A DNA stretch of 64,000 nucleotides, taken from the NCBI GenBank assembly GCA_013400115.1, contig VXBP01004470.1, positions 682,001-746,000 of the forward strand, written 5' to 3'. This stretch comes from Rhinopomastus cyanomelas. Taxonomy: Eukaryota; Chordata; Aves; Bucerotiformes; Rhinopomastidae. Position numbers and translations under genes: made by a program. Shown in pieces: positions 13,280-24,603 of the stretch; the first letter of the stretch is position 1, and each line of letters opens with the position of its first letter. The notes beneath the pieces were generated by a model, which was not told the origin of the DNA, did no database searches, and saw only the letters and a program-made list of their open reading frames with translations.

Positions 13280-14018
13280 TGTCACGGTTTGAGGTGCTGG
13301 GCAGATCCAGGGCTAATTGGTTTGCTTAGCAAAGGGATGGTAAACTGAAACGAAAGCAAACTGGTGGCCATACAGAAACAATAGAGAGAGATAACAAGCC
13401 CTTTCAAGAATTCCAGTTCTGTGAACACATCCTTGGGAAAACACATCAGGGACACAGCCCTTTCAAGAGGCACTGTTGTGGCAATCCAGGCTCTTCCCCA
13501 CACAGTCCCTCAGCCTCCTTGCTATGCAGAGGGGGACTCTCCCAACTACAGGCCCACCAAACCACTTTCCAGTGGGTATCTCTCGAAGCTCTAGTTCATG
13601 TTTAAGAAAGTGCTGCCTTTGCCCAGGCCGGTCCTGCTCCCTGCCGTCTCTCCGGGCTTCAGACGACCTCTGCTCTCCGCTACTTTTCGTCTCATTCCGA
13701 GGCTTGTCTCGGCTGTCTTTCCCTCTTTCTTCTTCAGAGCAGGGATCGTGGCGCAGCTGTCTTCTTCAGCCATGGCCAGACAAAAACATGAGCTCCTAAA
13801 AGAAAAAAATCCAAACAAAACCGATCCCTTAGGCGAACCGAAAATACATCCCAAAGCCCACACAACCGTTTTCCCTCCTGAGCATATTCATTCACAGAGG
13901 TGCTGATTGGCTCAGACCAGGTAAGTTTGTGCCTGGAGCTAGGAATTTTCTTCTGACAACTTCTCACGGGTGGCATTTTAGCTCCTCACCAGACCACTGC
14001 CTGGCTCAAACCGCAACA

Positions 14019-14023
14019 GCCGC
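14019..14023. repeat. Target-site duplication, right copy (gccgc)
   Basis: Perfect partner of 13275-13279. It marks the integration of the LTR element at 13280-14018. Confidence 0.88.
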
Positions 14024-14694
14024 ATAGTCTGAACTGGCAGAATCCTTCACACATATCTCCACAACTGCTTAGCTTTCAGAAACTGGTAGTAACCAATAAA
14101 ACTGCAGTTTGCCAATGAAAGTATTAACAGACTGTTATTGTTCCAGATACTTCAGGTTGTTTCCATCTTATAAACTTCTAATATTGAATTTGGGTACCTT
14201 AGTATTGGGGTTTGGATTGATAGGAGTTCCATGCTCATTATAGTATAAGAGTTAATGAAGAGATGATTCCTCAAGAGGAACATTTTTCAGCTGACCCTCT
14301 TCTCAAGGTTGCTAAAAATTCTTAGGTTGCTAAACATCCCCTCACCACCCATGGTTTTTTGGTGTTAGTAGCTCGTTTTGAACCTTTTTGCTTATCACTG
14401 CCTCAACCCCTACCAATATAAGTTCTCTTCTTCTTCTTCCAAAACATGTCAATACCATGGCATGACAGACAATTCTGAAGCTACCAACCTGAAAAGAGTT
14501 TTTGAGCAACTAGAAAAATCACATCCAGTTAAGGCAACTGTGGCTCTCAGACTCTAGAAAGACTATAGGGGTTATCTCTAAAAATAAGCAACCATCATTC
14601 TTAGCTAATGCACATGGCCCTGCTTGGATGGATTACCTTTTATGAGTAACTGCTGTGTGGCTGTGAAATAGAAATGTTTTAATTATTACTAAGT
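14024..14694. other. Unique DNA, no gene seen
   Basis: Flank of the solo LTR. No exon, RNA gene or transposon recognised. Confidence 0.55.
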
Positions 14695-14830
14695 ATCACA
14701 GCACAGCAGCACATTAGGAATTGGAAGGGACCTCGAAAGATCATCTAGTCCAATCCCCCTGCCAGAGCAGGGTCACCTAGACCAAGCCACACACCAACAC
14801 AGGTGGGTTTTAAATGTCTCCAGAGAAGTA
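14695..14830 (-). mobile_element. CR1 LINE 3' fragment
   Basis: About 135 bp of young-subfamily CR1 in reverse orientation. It shows 'ttggaagggacctcgaaaga', 'tcatctagtccaatccccct', 'cagggtcacctagaccaagc' and 'ggtgggttttaaatgtctcc'. The terminal 'attctatga' units are decayed to 'atcacagcacagcagcac'. Confidence 0.92.
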
Positions 14831-17800
14831 GTGTGAATTTGTGAAATGAGAGCTTGTGCAGTGACTACAAGGCATTTTATGTGAGATGTATGTGATGTAA
14901 TACTGAAAAACTTTTTATTCTCCATGGAGTAGCTGTTTTGATTAGCTGAATGTTCACATCACAGAAGTTCTTATGAAAAAATCGACAAAAAATATCACTA
15001 TTTCAGGATTCTGATTATTAGTAAGAGATGTAGGACAAGCCTACCACTTTGGCCAAGAAAAAGTGTTTCTGGTCACATTTTCAATCATTTTAAATTCTAT
15101 GTTTTAGCTAAATGACAGTGGGTATAAAAATACACTCTGAAGGAACAATCTGAGGCTGAGGTCAGGAAAAGCAGGCTGCCAGGAGTAACGTTTGATTTGC
15201 TCGCTGGCTGTTCTGCTGTTTGTCGTCACATAAAAAAGACACAGCTGGACAACAGGAGATGAGGATTCCTGTTTACTTGGTGGCATTTGCTGACAGCTTT
15301 TGAAAGTTCTGAAGGTAGAAGATTTTCTCCTCTTTAGAGGGAAAAGTCATCTACAAGAGAGAAGCCTTCCTCACACAGGACAGAATAGAGCAAAATGAGA
15401 AACGTGGGCAGGAATCCTACCTTAGACAAGAAAGACTGAGACCTTTGCAGTGTGTACAGTGAGGCCTCAGAGGTCACAGAAGAAAGGGTTCCTCAGGACT
15501 TCAGTTAGAGTTGTGAAGTTGATTCAACCCAACAAACTACTAAAAATTGATGTTTCAGATACAAATTCGGAGCAGGCTGTTCTGCCAGGACACATGGACA
15601 GGGGCTGAGTTTGCGTATAAGCGCTGTCATTTTACTCTTGGTGCTTTTTCATCCTGTAGGTCATTTACTCAGCTTGTGATCAAATATAAACGTGTTACAG
15701 AGACTGAAAAACTTTCAGTTATTTTCAGGTGTGCTTGCTTTAAAGGAAGGGAGCAGCTGGGCCTGATCCAAGTCAGAATTCTGTCTTCAGAGGTGTATGA
15801 ATTTTTCAACCTGTGTGAACCATGTGCACTGAGAAGAAAATTAAGGTCCAGCAATGTGCAACCTGCTTGCAGTTTCCAAGATTACAGACTTTGGCATTGC
15901 TTTCTCCAAGGTAGCTACTGGAGCCTGGAAATTGGGAAAGATCTCCCACACTTGCTGCTTAGAGCAAACGTGTGCGAGATAATCAGAACCCCACAGGCTA
16001 CTCAAAAGCTGATTGGAATAATTATGGCAAGTCGAGAGTTCTCTACCTTGGAGCTCAGCTGCAGCTTTAAGTTAGGGGGGCTTTGTTGCTAACTTTCCAC
16101 ATTATTTTATAGATTTGCAGTATAGATTTTTGTGAGATTAAATGTGATAATAGTATGTCTGTTTTCTGTTTTGGCTTTTTCACTCAGTGGTACTGCAATT
16201 TCCTTTCTTCTTGCTGGTAAATATAAAGGCTACAGGAAGTAAAGAGTTTATTAATAAGGTTTCAGAGAAAAGATAAACTAGAAGATGGAGGCACCTGTGT
16301 GTGACAGAAGTGAGTGTTAGGGTTTTTTCATTATATCAGAATTTCTATTAAACAAATAAAACCAAGTCACCACATATCTCTATGCTTACTCACAGCATAT
16401 ATATGTTATACTTACTGTTTCACTTCAAATACTTTGATGAAATTATAAATTCATTTTGAAATCTAAATCGACACTAAAAATGCTTTGCCCCTGCTCTTGG
16501 GTGTCACTGTTTCAGGACATGTGATGCCAGAGGTAGTGGACCTGAACACACCGCTGTGCACACAGCTTGCAGAGCAGAGCTTTCTTCCCATGGCTGGCAC
16601 TGTCTACACAGATATGCTTTTAGATCCTTTTTGTTCTGCTGTGAATGCATGTTTAGGTATGGGCTTGCCTTGTCATATATTCCTCTGCTCATCTCTTACA
16701 AAGAATGTGTTTCTCAGGAATCGATTGAAGAGTAAATAATTAACCAGGTACATAGATCAGTTTTTGAGAGTATCTTATTGGACATGCACTGCAGAGAGAG
16801 GTAGTCTTCTAGCAGAGAACCAACAGGTCTTTGGAATCATCACCCATATTGGCCATGTACAGGTAGTTTGTATCACACAAGATTCTGTGATTCTGTGAAG
16901 TAAGACTATTTTTCTCTCTCCTGCAAAAATAAAGATAAAAATGAATGTCAGACAAAAGAGATTATATCTCATTTTAACAGTAATGATCCTTGAATTTCAG
17001 TACTTTTTTACAAATTCTCTGCACGTCGATTTTTCTGTAAAACTTCATTCCACTAGCTGGTGAAAGAAGTCAGATGTTTTTAGCCATAAGTCGTTCCTGA
17101 CAATAAAGTGTGCGAAGGCTACGTTCAAATGGCTCATAATGCTTGTGTCTTACCAAGAAAAAGCACTGTCTTAATATCATTGCAATTTGCACCAGAAATG
17201 TTGTGGCTACTAGAATTGTGCTGGATGCTTTGTTTAGGAAACACTGATTCTAAAAATCTTACTATAATTTACAAAGGTGAGCCAGACTGTACCATGCATT
17301 AATAAAATTAAAGCAGTCTGGCTTCACTATATTTGCGTATGAAAAGTAGCTCTGTTTTCAATAAAGTAATAAAAATTGCATTCTTCTCATTTCTAGAGGT
17401 AACCAGCTATGACACTCAATGACATAAATCTTTGCTCAGTTCATTTTCTTCTTCTGAGAAAATAAAAATGAAATGTTCATAAAGGTGATGATCAGAGAGC
17501 AACTGTAACACAACTTCTACCCTTTCAGCCATTTTAAAACTGAATGAATGATGAAAGAGGCTCTTTATAAGATTCACTGATAAACTTGTAAAAAAAAATC
17601 ATTCTGATTACCTTTATTTTCCCTTTTTGGGGATTTTTGTTTTTACATTTCTTTGTTTTCAGGAATTTAGAATGGACTCCTGAAAAGTACTATCTGAGGT
17701 TTTTTATGAGGTACCTGGAGCCTGGTCCTTACTCCTATTATAGCCTTTTGTTCTCTGTGCAGAAAACCCCTGCGAAGAAAACTTAGTCTCCTGGAATTGA

Positions 17801-18027
17801 CCTAGTGAAATATGTAAGCATAAGAATGAAGACTCTAATATTAGGTTGCTCTTTGAGAAAGGTGTTTCTATGCTGCTTATGGCAGGGCTCATTCAGAGGG
17901 ATTTAAACTAGATTTGAAGGGGATGGGATAGTTGATGGGTGCGTACCAGTGGGACAGAGCTCTAGTCCGTGAAGACCAGGTGGCCTTTTGCTGTCCTAGA
18001 GTGAAATCAGAGCACTCAGCACGCTCC
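14831..18027. other. Mostly unique DNA with one long unrecognised ORF
   Basis: About 3.2 kb without transposons I can name. It holds the longest ORF of the window (15550-16092) and, near 16881-16898, an isolated 'gattctgtgattctgtga' that resembles only the very last bases of a CR1 tail. Confidence 0.5.
15550..16092 (+). other. Longest ORF of the window (180 codons), unrecognised
   Basis: An open frame of 180 codons from the ATG at 15550 (an in-frame TTG precedes it at 15547) to a TGC-TGC-TAA end at 16092. The predicted protein begins MFQIQIRSRLFCQD, is cysteine-rich (about ten Cys) and ends LGGLCC. I recognise no domain, signal peptide or membrane segment. A second open frame lies antisense (15669-15854). 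The composition is slightly less AT-rich than its flanks, and pyrimidine-plus-AG acceptor-like signals occur inside it (for example before 15661). It could be a chance ORF, part of a non-coding RNA, or a fragment of an old repeat. I do not call it a gene. Confidence 0.15.
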
Positions 18028-18360
18028 CTGGAGGAGACTGAGGGGTGACCTCATTAATGTCAATAAATATGTGAAGGGTGCATGTCAGGAGAATGGAGCC
18101 AGGCTCTTCTCAATGTTTTCTGGTGATAGGACAAGGGGCAATGGTTGTAAACTGGAACATAGGATGTTCTATATAAATACGAGTGTGACGGAGCATTGGA
18201 ACAGGCTTCCCAGGGGGGTTGTGGCATCTCCTTCTCTGGAGAGGTTTAAAACCTGCCTGGATGTGTTCCTGTGTGACTTGGTCTGGGTGATCCTGCTGTG
18301 GTGCGGGGATTGCACTAGATGATCTTTCGAGGTCCCTTCCAATCCCTAATGAATCTATGA
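18028..18360 (+). mobile_element. CR1 LINE 3' fragment with internal deletions
   Basis: Young-subfamily CR1, 5'-truncated, ending 'aatccctaatgaatctatga'. The ORF2 C-terminal frame is open from 18071 to 18322: [65 protein letters not shown]. About 21 nt are missing at ~18182 (between 'tacgag' and 'tgtgacgg') compared with the copy at 56096. This removes the RRNFFPVR part but keeps the frame, and a 'gag' microhomology flanks the deletion. At its 5' edge it reads 'ctggaggagactgagg', consistent with the 5-nt deletion also present in the copies at 42677 and 56096. Confidence 0.93.
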
Positions 18361-21300
18361 TAAATAAAGAACACATGGATTTCTAAACAAAGTAATAAAA
18401 CCTACTCACAATGGTGTTAGCATTGCTGACATTGTGAAAATAATACTACATTTTAGAGTGTATTTTTGCTGAGGGAATGAGAGAAACATATGTATGTCTT
18501 GTACAAGGTAGACAGGGCAAGGAAATGCATATGTTCAGATTTGATTCGTTAGATTTAAAAAAGGTCTGATGGATTTTCATTCTGGAGAATTAATGGATTA
18601 TTGACGGTTACCTTAAAATAGAAGGTAATGCTTTTTTCCCCCTCTGTTTTGCTGGTAGGAATTTATTCCCAAGGTTTTTTATGCAAGTTCTAACATGTGA
18701 AATTAGCTGTTATCAATAGATTGAGCTGCTTTCTTTGGGTATGCTGTTATGCCCACAGTTGTTAGTAACAACTTCGATAATTTTGACTCTTTTGTGCATC
18801 TATGATGACAAATTAAAATGGTTTTCCCTTACCAAAAATGTGTTTGACCTTGAAAACAGGTAAAAGACTCACCCTGCTGAGTAATCATGGGAAAATCAGT
18901 TAAGGATATGGTAGGTTGAATTAAACTTCAGAAAAATATACATTATCTAATGAAAGATATTAATAATTCACAACTTCAATGGAATATCCAGGAAGATGAC
19001 TATTTTTATAGGCAGCCCTCAAGAGATTCAAGCTAGGATACTCCTGTGTTTATATGGCATAGTTCTTCATGCAATTTGATTTATAATTTCCTGTGACTAT
19101 GACAGAGGTAAGCCCTTTCTATCTGCCTGTTGGATTGGGGAGAAATAGCTCTGAATTTAGATGATTACTTAGACTGATAGTCAGAAACACTAACATCACA
19201 ACCCCACTCCCTGTTTGTGCTGCTACATACTGTGTGATGAAGAGGACTAATGAAGCTTGATGTGCTTTAACGGTTTACTGAGTGAAACCCGTGTCACGTT
19301 TTACACATTGTGGCTGTTCTACATATAGTAGTTCTGTCTGCTTAAAGGAAAGATTCTGAAAGACAGCATTGCTTCTTCTGCAGGTACACTGAACAATTTG
19401 GTTGTCGTTAGGACAACTCATCAACCTTTAGACATTTAAATCTTAGACTGCTGCTTTAAGCAACTCAACTGCATTTCCTCCATGGGCAGAGCAGACAGAA
19501 ACCTTATATCTTAGAGATATATCTTACAATGAAACAAGTCTCCTAGAGGATCTATCTTTATTATTATCTAGACAGAAAAGGTAAATTGTGTTTTAGATGC
19601 TTAATGGAAGACGCAATAAATTGCTCCAACTTTTGGTGAAGTACTCAAGAGAGACTGATGATATGTTTGAAAAGAGTGTTGAACTCTTCGTGTTCCAGGT
19701 AAGTTAAGGGTTATTTCCCAAAGCAAGAGAACACAAGAGAGGATTTCTGTGAACACTGAAAAAGAAGGTTCCTAGGAGTTTTAATTCTGTAGGAACTATC
19801 AACTTAATCTGTGTTTGTTGCTATTTAAATCTTATATACCAGCCTTGACCCACAACATGCTTTAATGTTCAAATTATTAGCAGGTGTTGAATTATTAGCA
19901 GGTATTCTTATTCAGTGCTTGCTTTGACAAATTCTCAGCAGGCAGCCTTAAATCTTTACTAAAGCCTTATAGCCTTTCTGAGAATGATTTTCCTAATTAC
20001 TGATGAATAAGTGCACTGCCTTCAGTGCTCAGAGCACTTACCGCTCCAAAGTTTGCTGAGCAGGGCAAGGAATCCTTCTGTTAATAACATTTTCCCAGAT
20101 GATGGCTAATGACACAAGGTATTATTTTCAGTGTTTCCAAAAAGGATCATTTTAGTAGCTTTGTACAGATCTACAGATCTCCCATCATGTTTAGTAACTA
20201 TAAAGCTAACATAGACATTCTAGGGCACAAAAGAGACAGATAGCTTAGAAGTAAACAAGAAATGGTTTAGAATATTAAACTCTGTGATCTCTTTCTGGGT
20301 GGAGGTGAAATGACAAGTCTTCAAGACCTTCCTGGAAGCACCTCAGAAATAGTTGAATATTTTTGTTCACTCATAACAACACATGCTAATATAACCCACC
20401 TGTAAGTCTGCACATTCTGAAGAAGATTTACAAGTACATTATAATGCTAATAATATTAGTGCCATCACTACTTTGATACCACTAACTGCAGTAATTACTT
20501 TAAAAACACCAGCATGGTGAACATCTGGAGCCAGAAAATTAAGGGACACTCTTTGGTTACTTTGATTTACATCCAAGCTGCTCATCTGAAATGTTATGCT
20601 TGAGTGCCACAAGACTCCAATCACAGTGCTATAATACGTGCTTCTTTTCTCACTCAGTATTTTTTAGAAATAAATCAAGAAATTTGAGATCCAAAGTCAG
20701 TTTATCAATATTCATTGATCTAAGAGAGTGAAACTCATTTTCAAGTTAACTTAAAGTTATGGTTAGCATAATTGATAAGGACTGTGCAGAGGCTTTAGCC
20801 TCTGATTCTTTATGTGTCTTGTTTCCTAGGTGGCAGACAGCGCTAGGACAGAGACTGTGGCAGTGCTGGAAAGTCTGGAATTTGCACAGGTTTTGAGAAA
20901 ATCATGTTTATCACCTGTAAATCCATTTTTACAAAGAATTAAGCTCACATGCAAATCTCCAGTATGTGACCATCAGCCCTTAGATAGCTGGTATTCCAGC
21001 TGGTATTCCTCTTGGTTGAAGTGTCCGAGTAGCAGCTCTGCTTACCTCGGTGTCAAAAGGGTTATCTGTGTAAAATGAAGCTTAGAAAGACAGCACACCA
21101 AAAGAAACCTTGAAAGCCAGCTACAGGTTATTTCAGGCACATCCAGTGGATGCACAAGGATTTGAACCCTCAGAAGTCTACTGGAAAAGACAGTCTTTTT
21201 CATACAAATAGTAGTAGGAATATTGGGCATTTCAGCCACAATCTAGACAGAATGAAAGAAGAAAGCAAACTTCTAATAATGTGTTCATGCTGCTGTTCAG

Positions 21301-22408
21301 AAAATAGAAGAGAGTAAGATAGCCTGCAGATGGTGATATTAATGTTGTATGATGGACATGTTTTGCACTACACAGTACAGGTTAGACTGATTCTTTTATG
21401 TACAGTTAAAAAATTTATATCCAGACAAATCCTTCATGCTACTAATCGCTTGTAGTCTGAGCTGTGTGAAAGCAATCCTTTTCTTTTACCAGAGCTTTTT
21501 CTGTCATCTCTTGAAAATCCTCATCTCTCTTCCAGCAAAGTTGTGCTACCAAATGGTGACTCTTAAAAGCCAGCACTTCTGCGTGGAAGCACAGAATTGC
21601 CATGGTGGTGAACAGCATAAACGAGCCTATAGACATAATAAAGTACAAATGACATCAGGTGGAATTAAGAAAGCAGGTTTTTCCAAATGTTATTATACAT
21701 ATTTAATAAAAATACTATATTCTGAAAGTAAGATGACTTATTTTGCAACAGCCAAATAGCTTCTTATTTAGTCTGTGTTTTCTATAAATGTTGCAACTGG
21801 GAACTTCTCTTTTATAAGGTTTGAGATAGGTGAGTAGCTCACAACAGGCTAAAGTATTTAACTTCTGCAAAAAAGGCAGTTTATTCAACACATAAATTGT
21901 AGTTTACAAAATAACCATATACAAACCACCATACCTCTTTTTGCTTGACAAATTAACACTGAAGGCTTGTGAGAAAAGTCTAGATAAAATTGTTTAAGAT
22001 CACTTTTCATGTGCTGCCTGCAAGCCAAAGCTCAAAAATATGGAATCATGTTTGATACTTTTACATTAAAACAGGTTTTTATGAATAAAAGAGAGTTGCA
22101 CATTCTTTGTGCAGCAAGTACTTTGTGCTGCAGTAAAACGTAACGACTACCATTCCTTCCCTCTTGGAACAGCTGCGGACAGGCCCAGTTTGTGACTCAA
22201 GAACAGATCCTCTGTGTGCTGTTGTCCTTATTGTCATATGTTAACAGGTGTGCAAGTGGGGCTTGGAAAAGTGACGTGGGTGTGTGAATGCCACATGAAG
22301 GGCAGAAGGGGTTAGAACTTATGATCAGCTGATGGTGGTGAATTTTAGCTATTCCAGTGGCATTACTGCATGATCTAGATGTTAGGTTTACTGGGTTTGT
22401 TTGGATTT
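18361..22408. other. Unique AT-rich DNA, no gene seen
   Basis: About 4 kb without recognised genes or transposons. Small direct repeats are present: 'aattattagcaggt' twice near 19872-19904 and 'agctggtattcc' twice near 20988-21011. ORFs (20830-21078; 21436-21759, 107 codons) match no family known to me. A good acceptor-like tract ('tcttgtttcctag') ends at about 20830 but no matching exon structure follows. Confidence 0.5.
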
Positions 22409-22473
22409 AGGTTGGACTGGATGATCTTTGAGGTCTTTTCCAACCTTATCTTTACTGTGATACTGTGATACTG
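22409..22473 (+). mobile_element. CR1 LINE 3' tail only
   Basis: About 65 bp: 'aggttggactggatgatctt', 'tgaggtcttttccaacctta', then 'ctgtgatactgtgatactg', a variant of the CR1 terminal octamer repeat. The 'gttggac' start shows it is a different CR1 subfamily from the 'gattggac' copies. Confidence 0.85.
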
Positions 22474-23062
22474 CATGGTGTATTGTTGTCTGGGATTTAC
22501 AGATCAAAACAAGAAGTCTTTCTTGCAAGGAATAGTAATACCAAGTCCATGAGCCTGGCTGTAGTATCTGATCTTCCTCATTTCTGTGCTGAGATACTTC
22601 TTTTAAGCCATTCAAGGTTTTGATCTGCACAGCTGCTGCTTCACTTATCAGTATCTACAAAGAAACTCATTCTGGGATAGTTCACTCCAGGACTGCTCTT
22701 AAAGGCAGTAGATATGAAACTGCATGCTGCACCACTCCTCTAACATTATGCTGGCTGAATTTGTACTTTCATATGACCTCATGCACATAACAGGGCATAG
22801 AACATAAACTCTTCATCTCATCTTGCAAAAATACTTCTCTGGTGAGCTGAAACCCAGTTTGTGATGTCACAGAAACACAAAATCACCATCTTATTCCCAC
22901 CTGCAGTAATTTGTGATCCATACCGTTACTATGGATAATTTCAAAAGACTAAACTTTCCAGCCTGTCGTAGTTCCTCCCTGAACTTTGCCTTCCTGCTAT
23001 CAATATACTTTAGTTGGGGGAAAAAGAAATCCTTCTGAAATCCTTCTGAAAAACTATGTTCT
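22474..23062. other. Unique DNA, no gene seen
   Basis: Sequence between two CR1 fragments. A small tandem repeat 'gaaatccttct' occurs near 23027-23048. The minus-strand ORF at 22388-22630 overlaps the CR1 tail and is a by-product of it. Confidence 0.5.
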
Positions 23063-23290
23063 GTGGAACATAAGAGGTTCCACATAAATATGAGAAGGAA
23101 CTACTTCACAGTGAGGGTGACGGGGCACTGGAACAGGCTGCCCAGGGGAGTTGTGGAGTCTCTTTCGCTGGCGATGTGGAGATGTGTTCCTGTGTGACTT
23201 GGTCTAGGTGATGCTGCTGCGTCAGGGGGATTGGACTAGATGATCTTTAAGGTCCCTTCCAACCCTGGTCATTCTATGAGTCAATGATTC
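23063..23290 (+). mobile_element. CR1 LINE 3' fragment
   Basis: About 230 bp of young-type CR1: 'gtggaacataagaggttcca', 'gagaaggaactacttcacag', 'gcactggaacaggctgccca', then a deletion joining 'ggcgatgtgg' directly to 'agatgtgttcctgtgtgact', and the 3' block 'ttggactagatgatctttaa' with a degenerate octamer tail. Confidence 0.93.
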
Positions 23291-24603
23291 TTTCTTGCTT
23301 CCAGTCAACATTATCAAATAATAGTTAAAGAAAAATATTAAAAAATCTATCTCCTAGCTGAATGCACTCTTATTTTTGAAGTGTCCTTACCACAGTTATG
23401 TTACATATTCTGTATTTTAGATGTTTTCATTTTGTTTACATCCAGATTCCTACTGTTTAGCACATTTCTGCAGAGCAGATAATAGGCATTAAATGGGAGA
23501 TGTGTGCTCAGGAGTCATGCTTTAGTTTTACAGCTCCAAACTGCTCTACAGGCACTTAACCGTCTTCTCCTATAGATCAAATGTGTAATAGATTTTAATT
23601 TAAGGAAGTCTTAAGACATATATAGATGTTGGCAGGAACCCAGTTTCAGCAAGCAGAACATTTTAAGCTTAAAATATGAGTATCTCATCCTATTCGAATA
23701 AGAAAGATATTTTTAACTATAATAAGAAAGCATGACCATGATTTAAAGATACCATTGAGTATTAGTTTTGCTTTTGACAAAGATGGAGATTTATTTATGA
23801 TGCTTAACAGCTTTACTCCTCTGTGAAGTAAAATAGCTGTTGTACAGCTAATGGGTAAGAACTAAATAAGAAAAATGTTTAAGAGCCTTTGCATAGTTGC
23901 CAGCATCGATATTAGAGGGTAATTTTGTCACGCTGACTTCTTTCATGGCAGCTGGGCACCAGGAGTAGTGATTGGGAGAGGTGGTGAGAGAAACAGTATC
24001 AGGAGTGACATAAACTCCAAAATGGTTTTTGGTGGCCCAAATTCATTATAATATGGAGTCAATAACCAACTTTTAGTTTAGCTGTAATCCTCATGGCCAC
24101 TGTGTATGTCCTCCTTTTATATACTATTTTTGTCCTCTTTAATAATAAGAAAACTTCTGAAGGACATCTGCAAATGCGATACTAAATTAATCTCATTTAT
24201 CAAAAGCTGCTTGTGGTTTCTCTGCTTGGAATTAAAGCTCTTCACCTGATTTCTTCAACACTCTATGTCCTGTGCACTCCTTCAAGGAGGAAATAAAGAA
24301 ATTACATTTCTTTTGTAAAATATTCAATTTATTAACAAAATAATGAAAACACTATGAGTCAAAATGTTTGAAGCAAACATATTTTTTATGCAAAATAAAA
24401 AAATTCAGATAATTGTGTATTCCAAAACCATAACACTTAATGACTGATTCTTCTAATGTTTAGAAAAGAACGATTACACCTGGGGAAAACTGAGCTCAGA
24501 ACTGGCTTTGGTGTTTGAGTTCTTCTCTTTCTTGCTTCTTTTGCTCAGAGACTCTAGATACAGACTTAAAACCATTAAATAAAGAGTACTGGGTTATGAC
24601 ATT
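23291..24603. other. Unique AT-rich DNA, no gene seen
   Basis: No transposon, exon or RNA gene recognised between the CR1 at 23063 and the LTR-like block starting at 24604. Confidence 0.55.

Larger units (their letters stand above)
13275..14023. mobile_element. Solo LTR of an endogenous retrovirus, with target-site duplication
   Basis: The element proper is 13280-14018 (739 bp). It starts 'tgtcacggtttgag' and ends 'ctcaaaccgcaaca'. These are imperfect 14-bp terminal inverted repeats (2 mismatches) with the TG...CA ends of an LTR. It is flanked by perfect 5-bp direct repeats 'gccgc' at 13275-13279 and 14019-14023. A 5-bp duplication is the size known for ERVL-class insertions; that class call is inference. 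No primer binding site, polypurine tract or retroviral ORF adjoins it, so the internal part was lost by LTR-LTR recombination. The middle (about 13620-13760) is clearly richer in G+C and CpG than its surroundings. Orientation is uncertain: on the minus strand there is a CCAAT box (complement of 'gattggct' near 13904) and a strong 3' splice acceptor, while the plus strand has a perfect 5' splice donor at 13921. No AATAAA is seen on either strand. ORFs of up to 107 codons inside it lack recognisable viral motifs. Confidence 0.88.

Noticed and set aside
13476..13976. Cluster of ORFs up to 107 codons as host coding exons
   Set aside because: All lie inside the solo LTR and overlap one another on both strands; the low stop density follows from the less AT-rich LTR.
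16881..16898. 'gattctgtgattctgtga' as a CR1 tail
   Set aside because: Only 18 bp with no 'ggactagatgatc' block before it; too short to call an insertion.
20810..21078. Possible exon: pyrimidine tract and AG before an 82-codon ORF
   Set aside because: No conserved motif, no convincing donor, and the ORF includes a simple duplicated 'agctggtattcc' giving WYSSWYSS.
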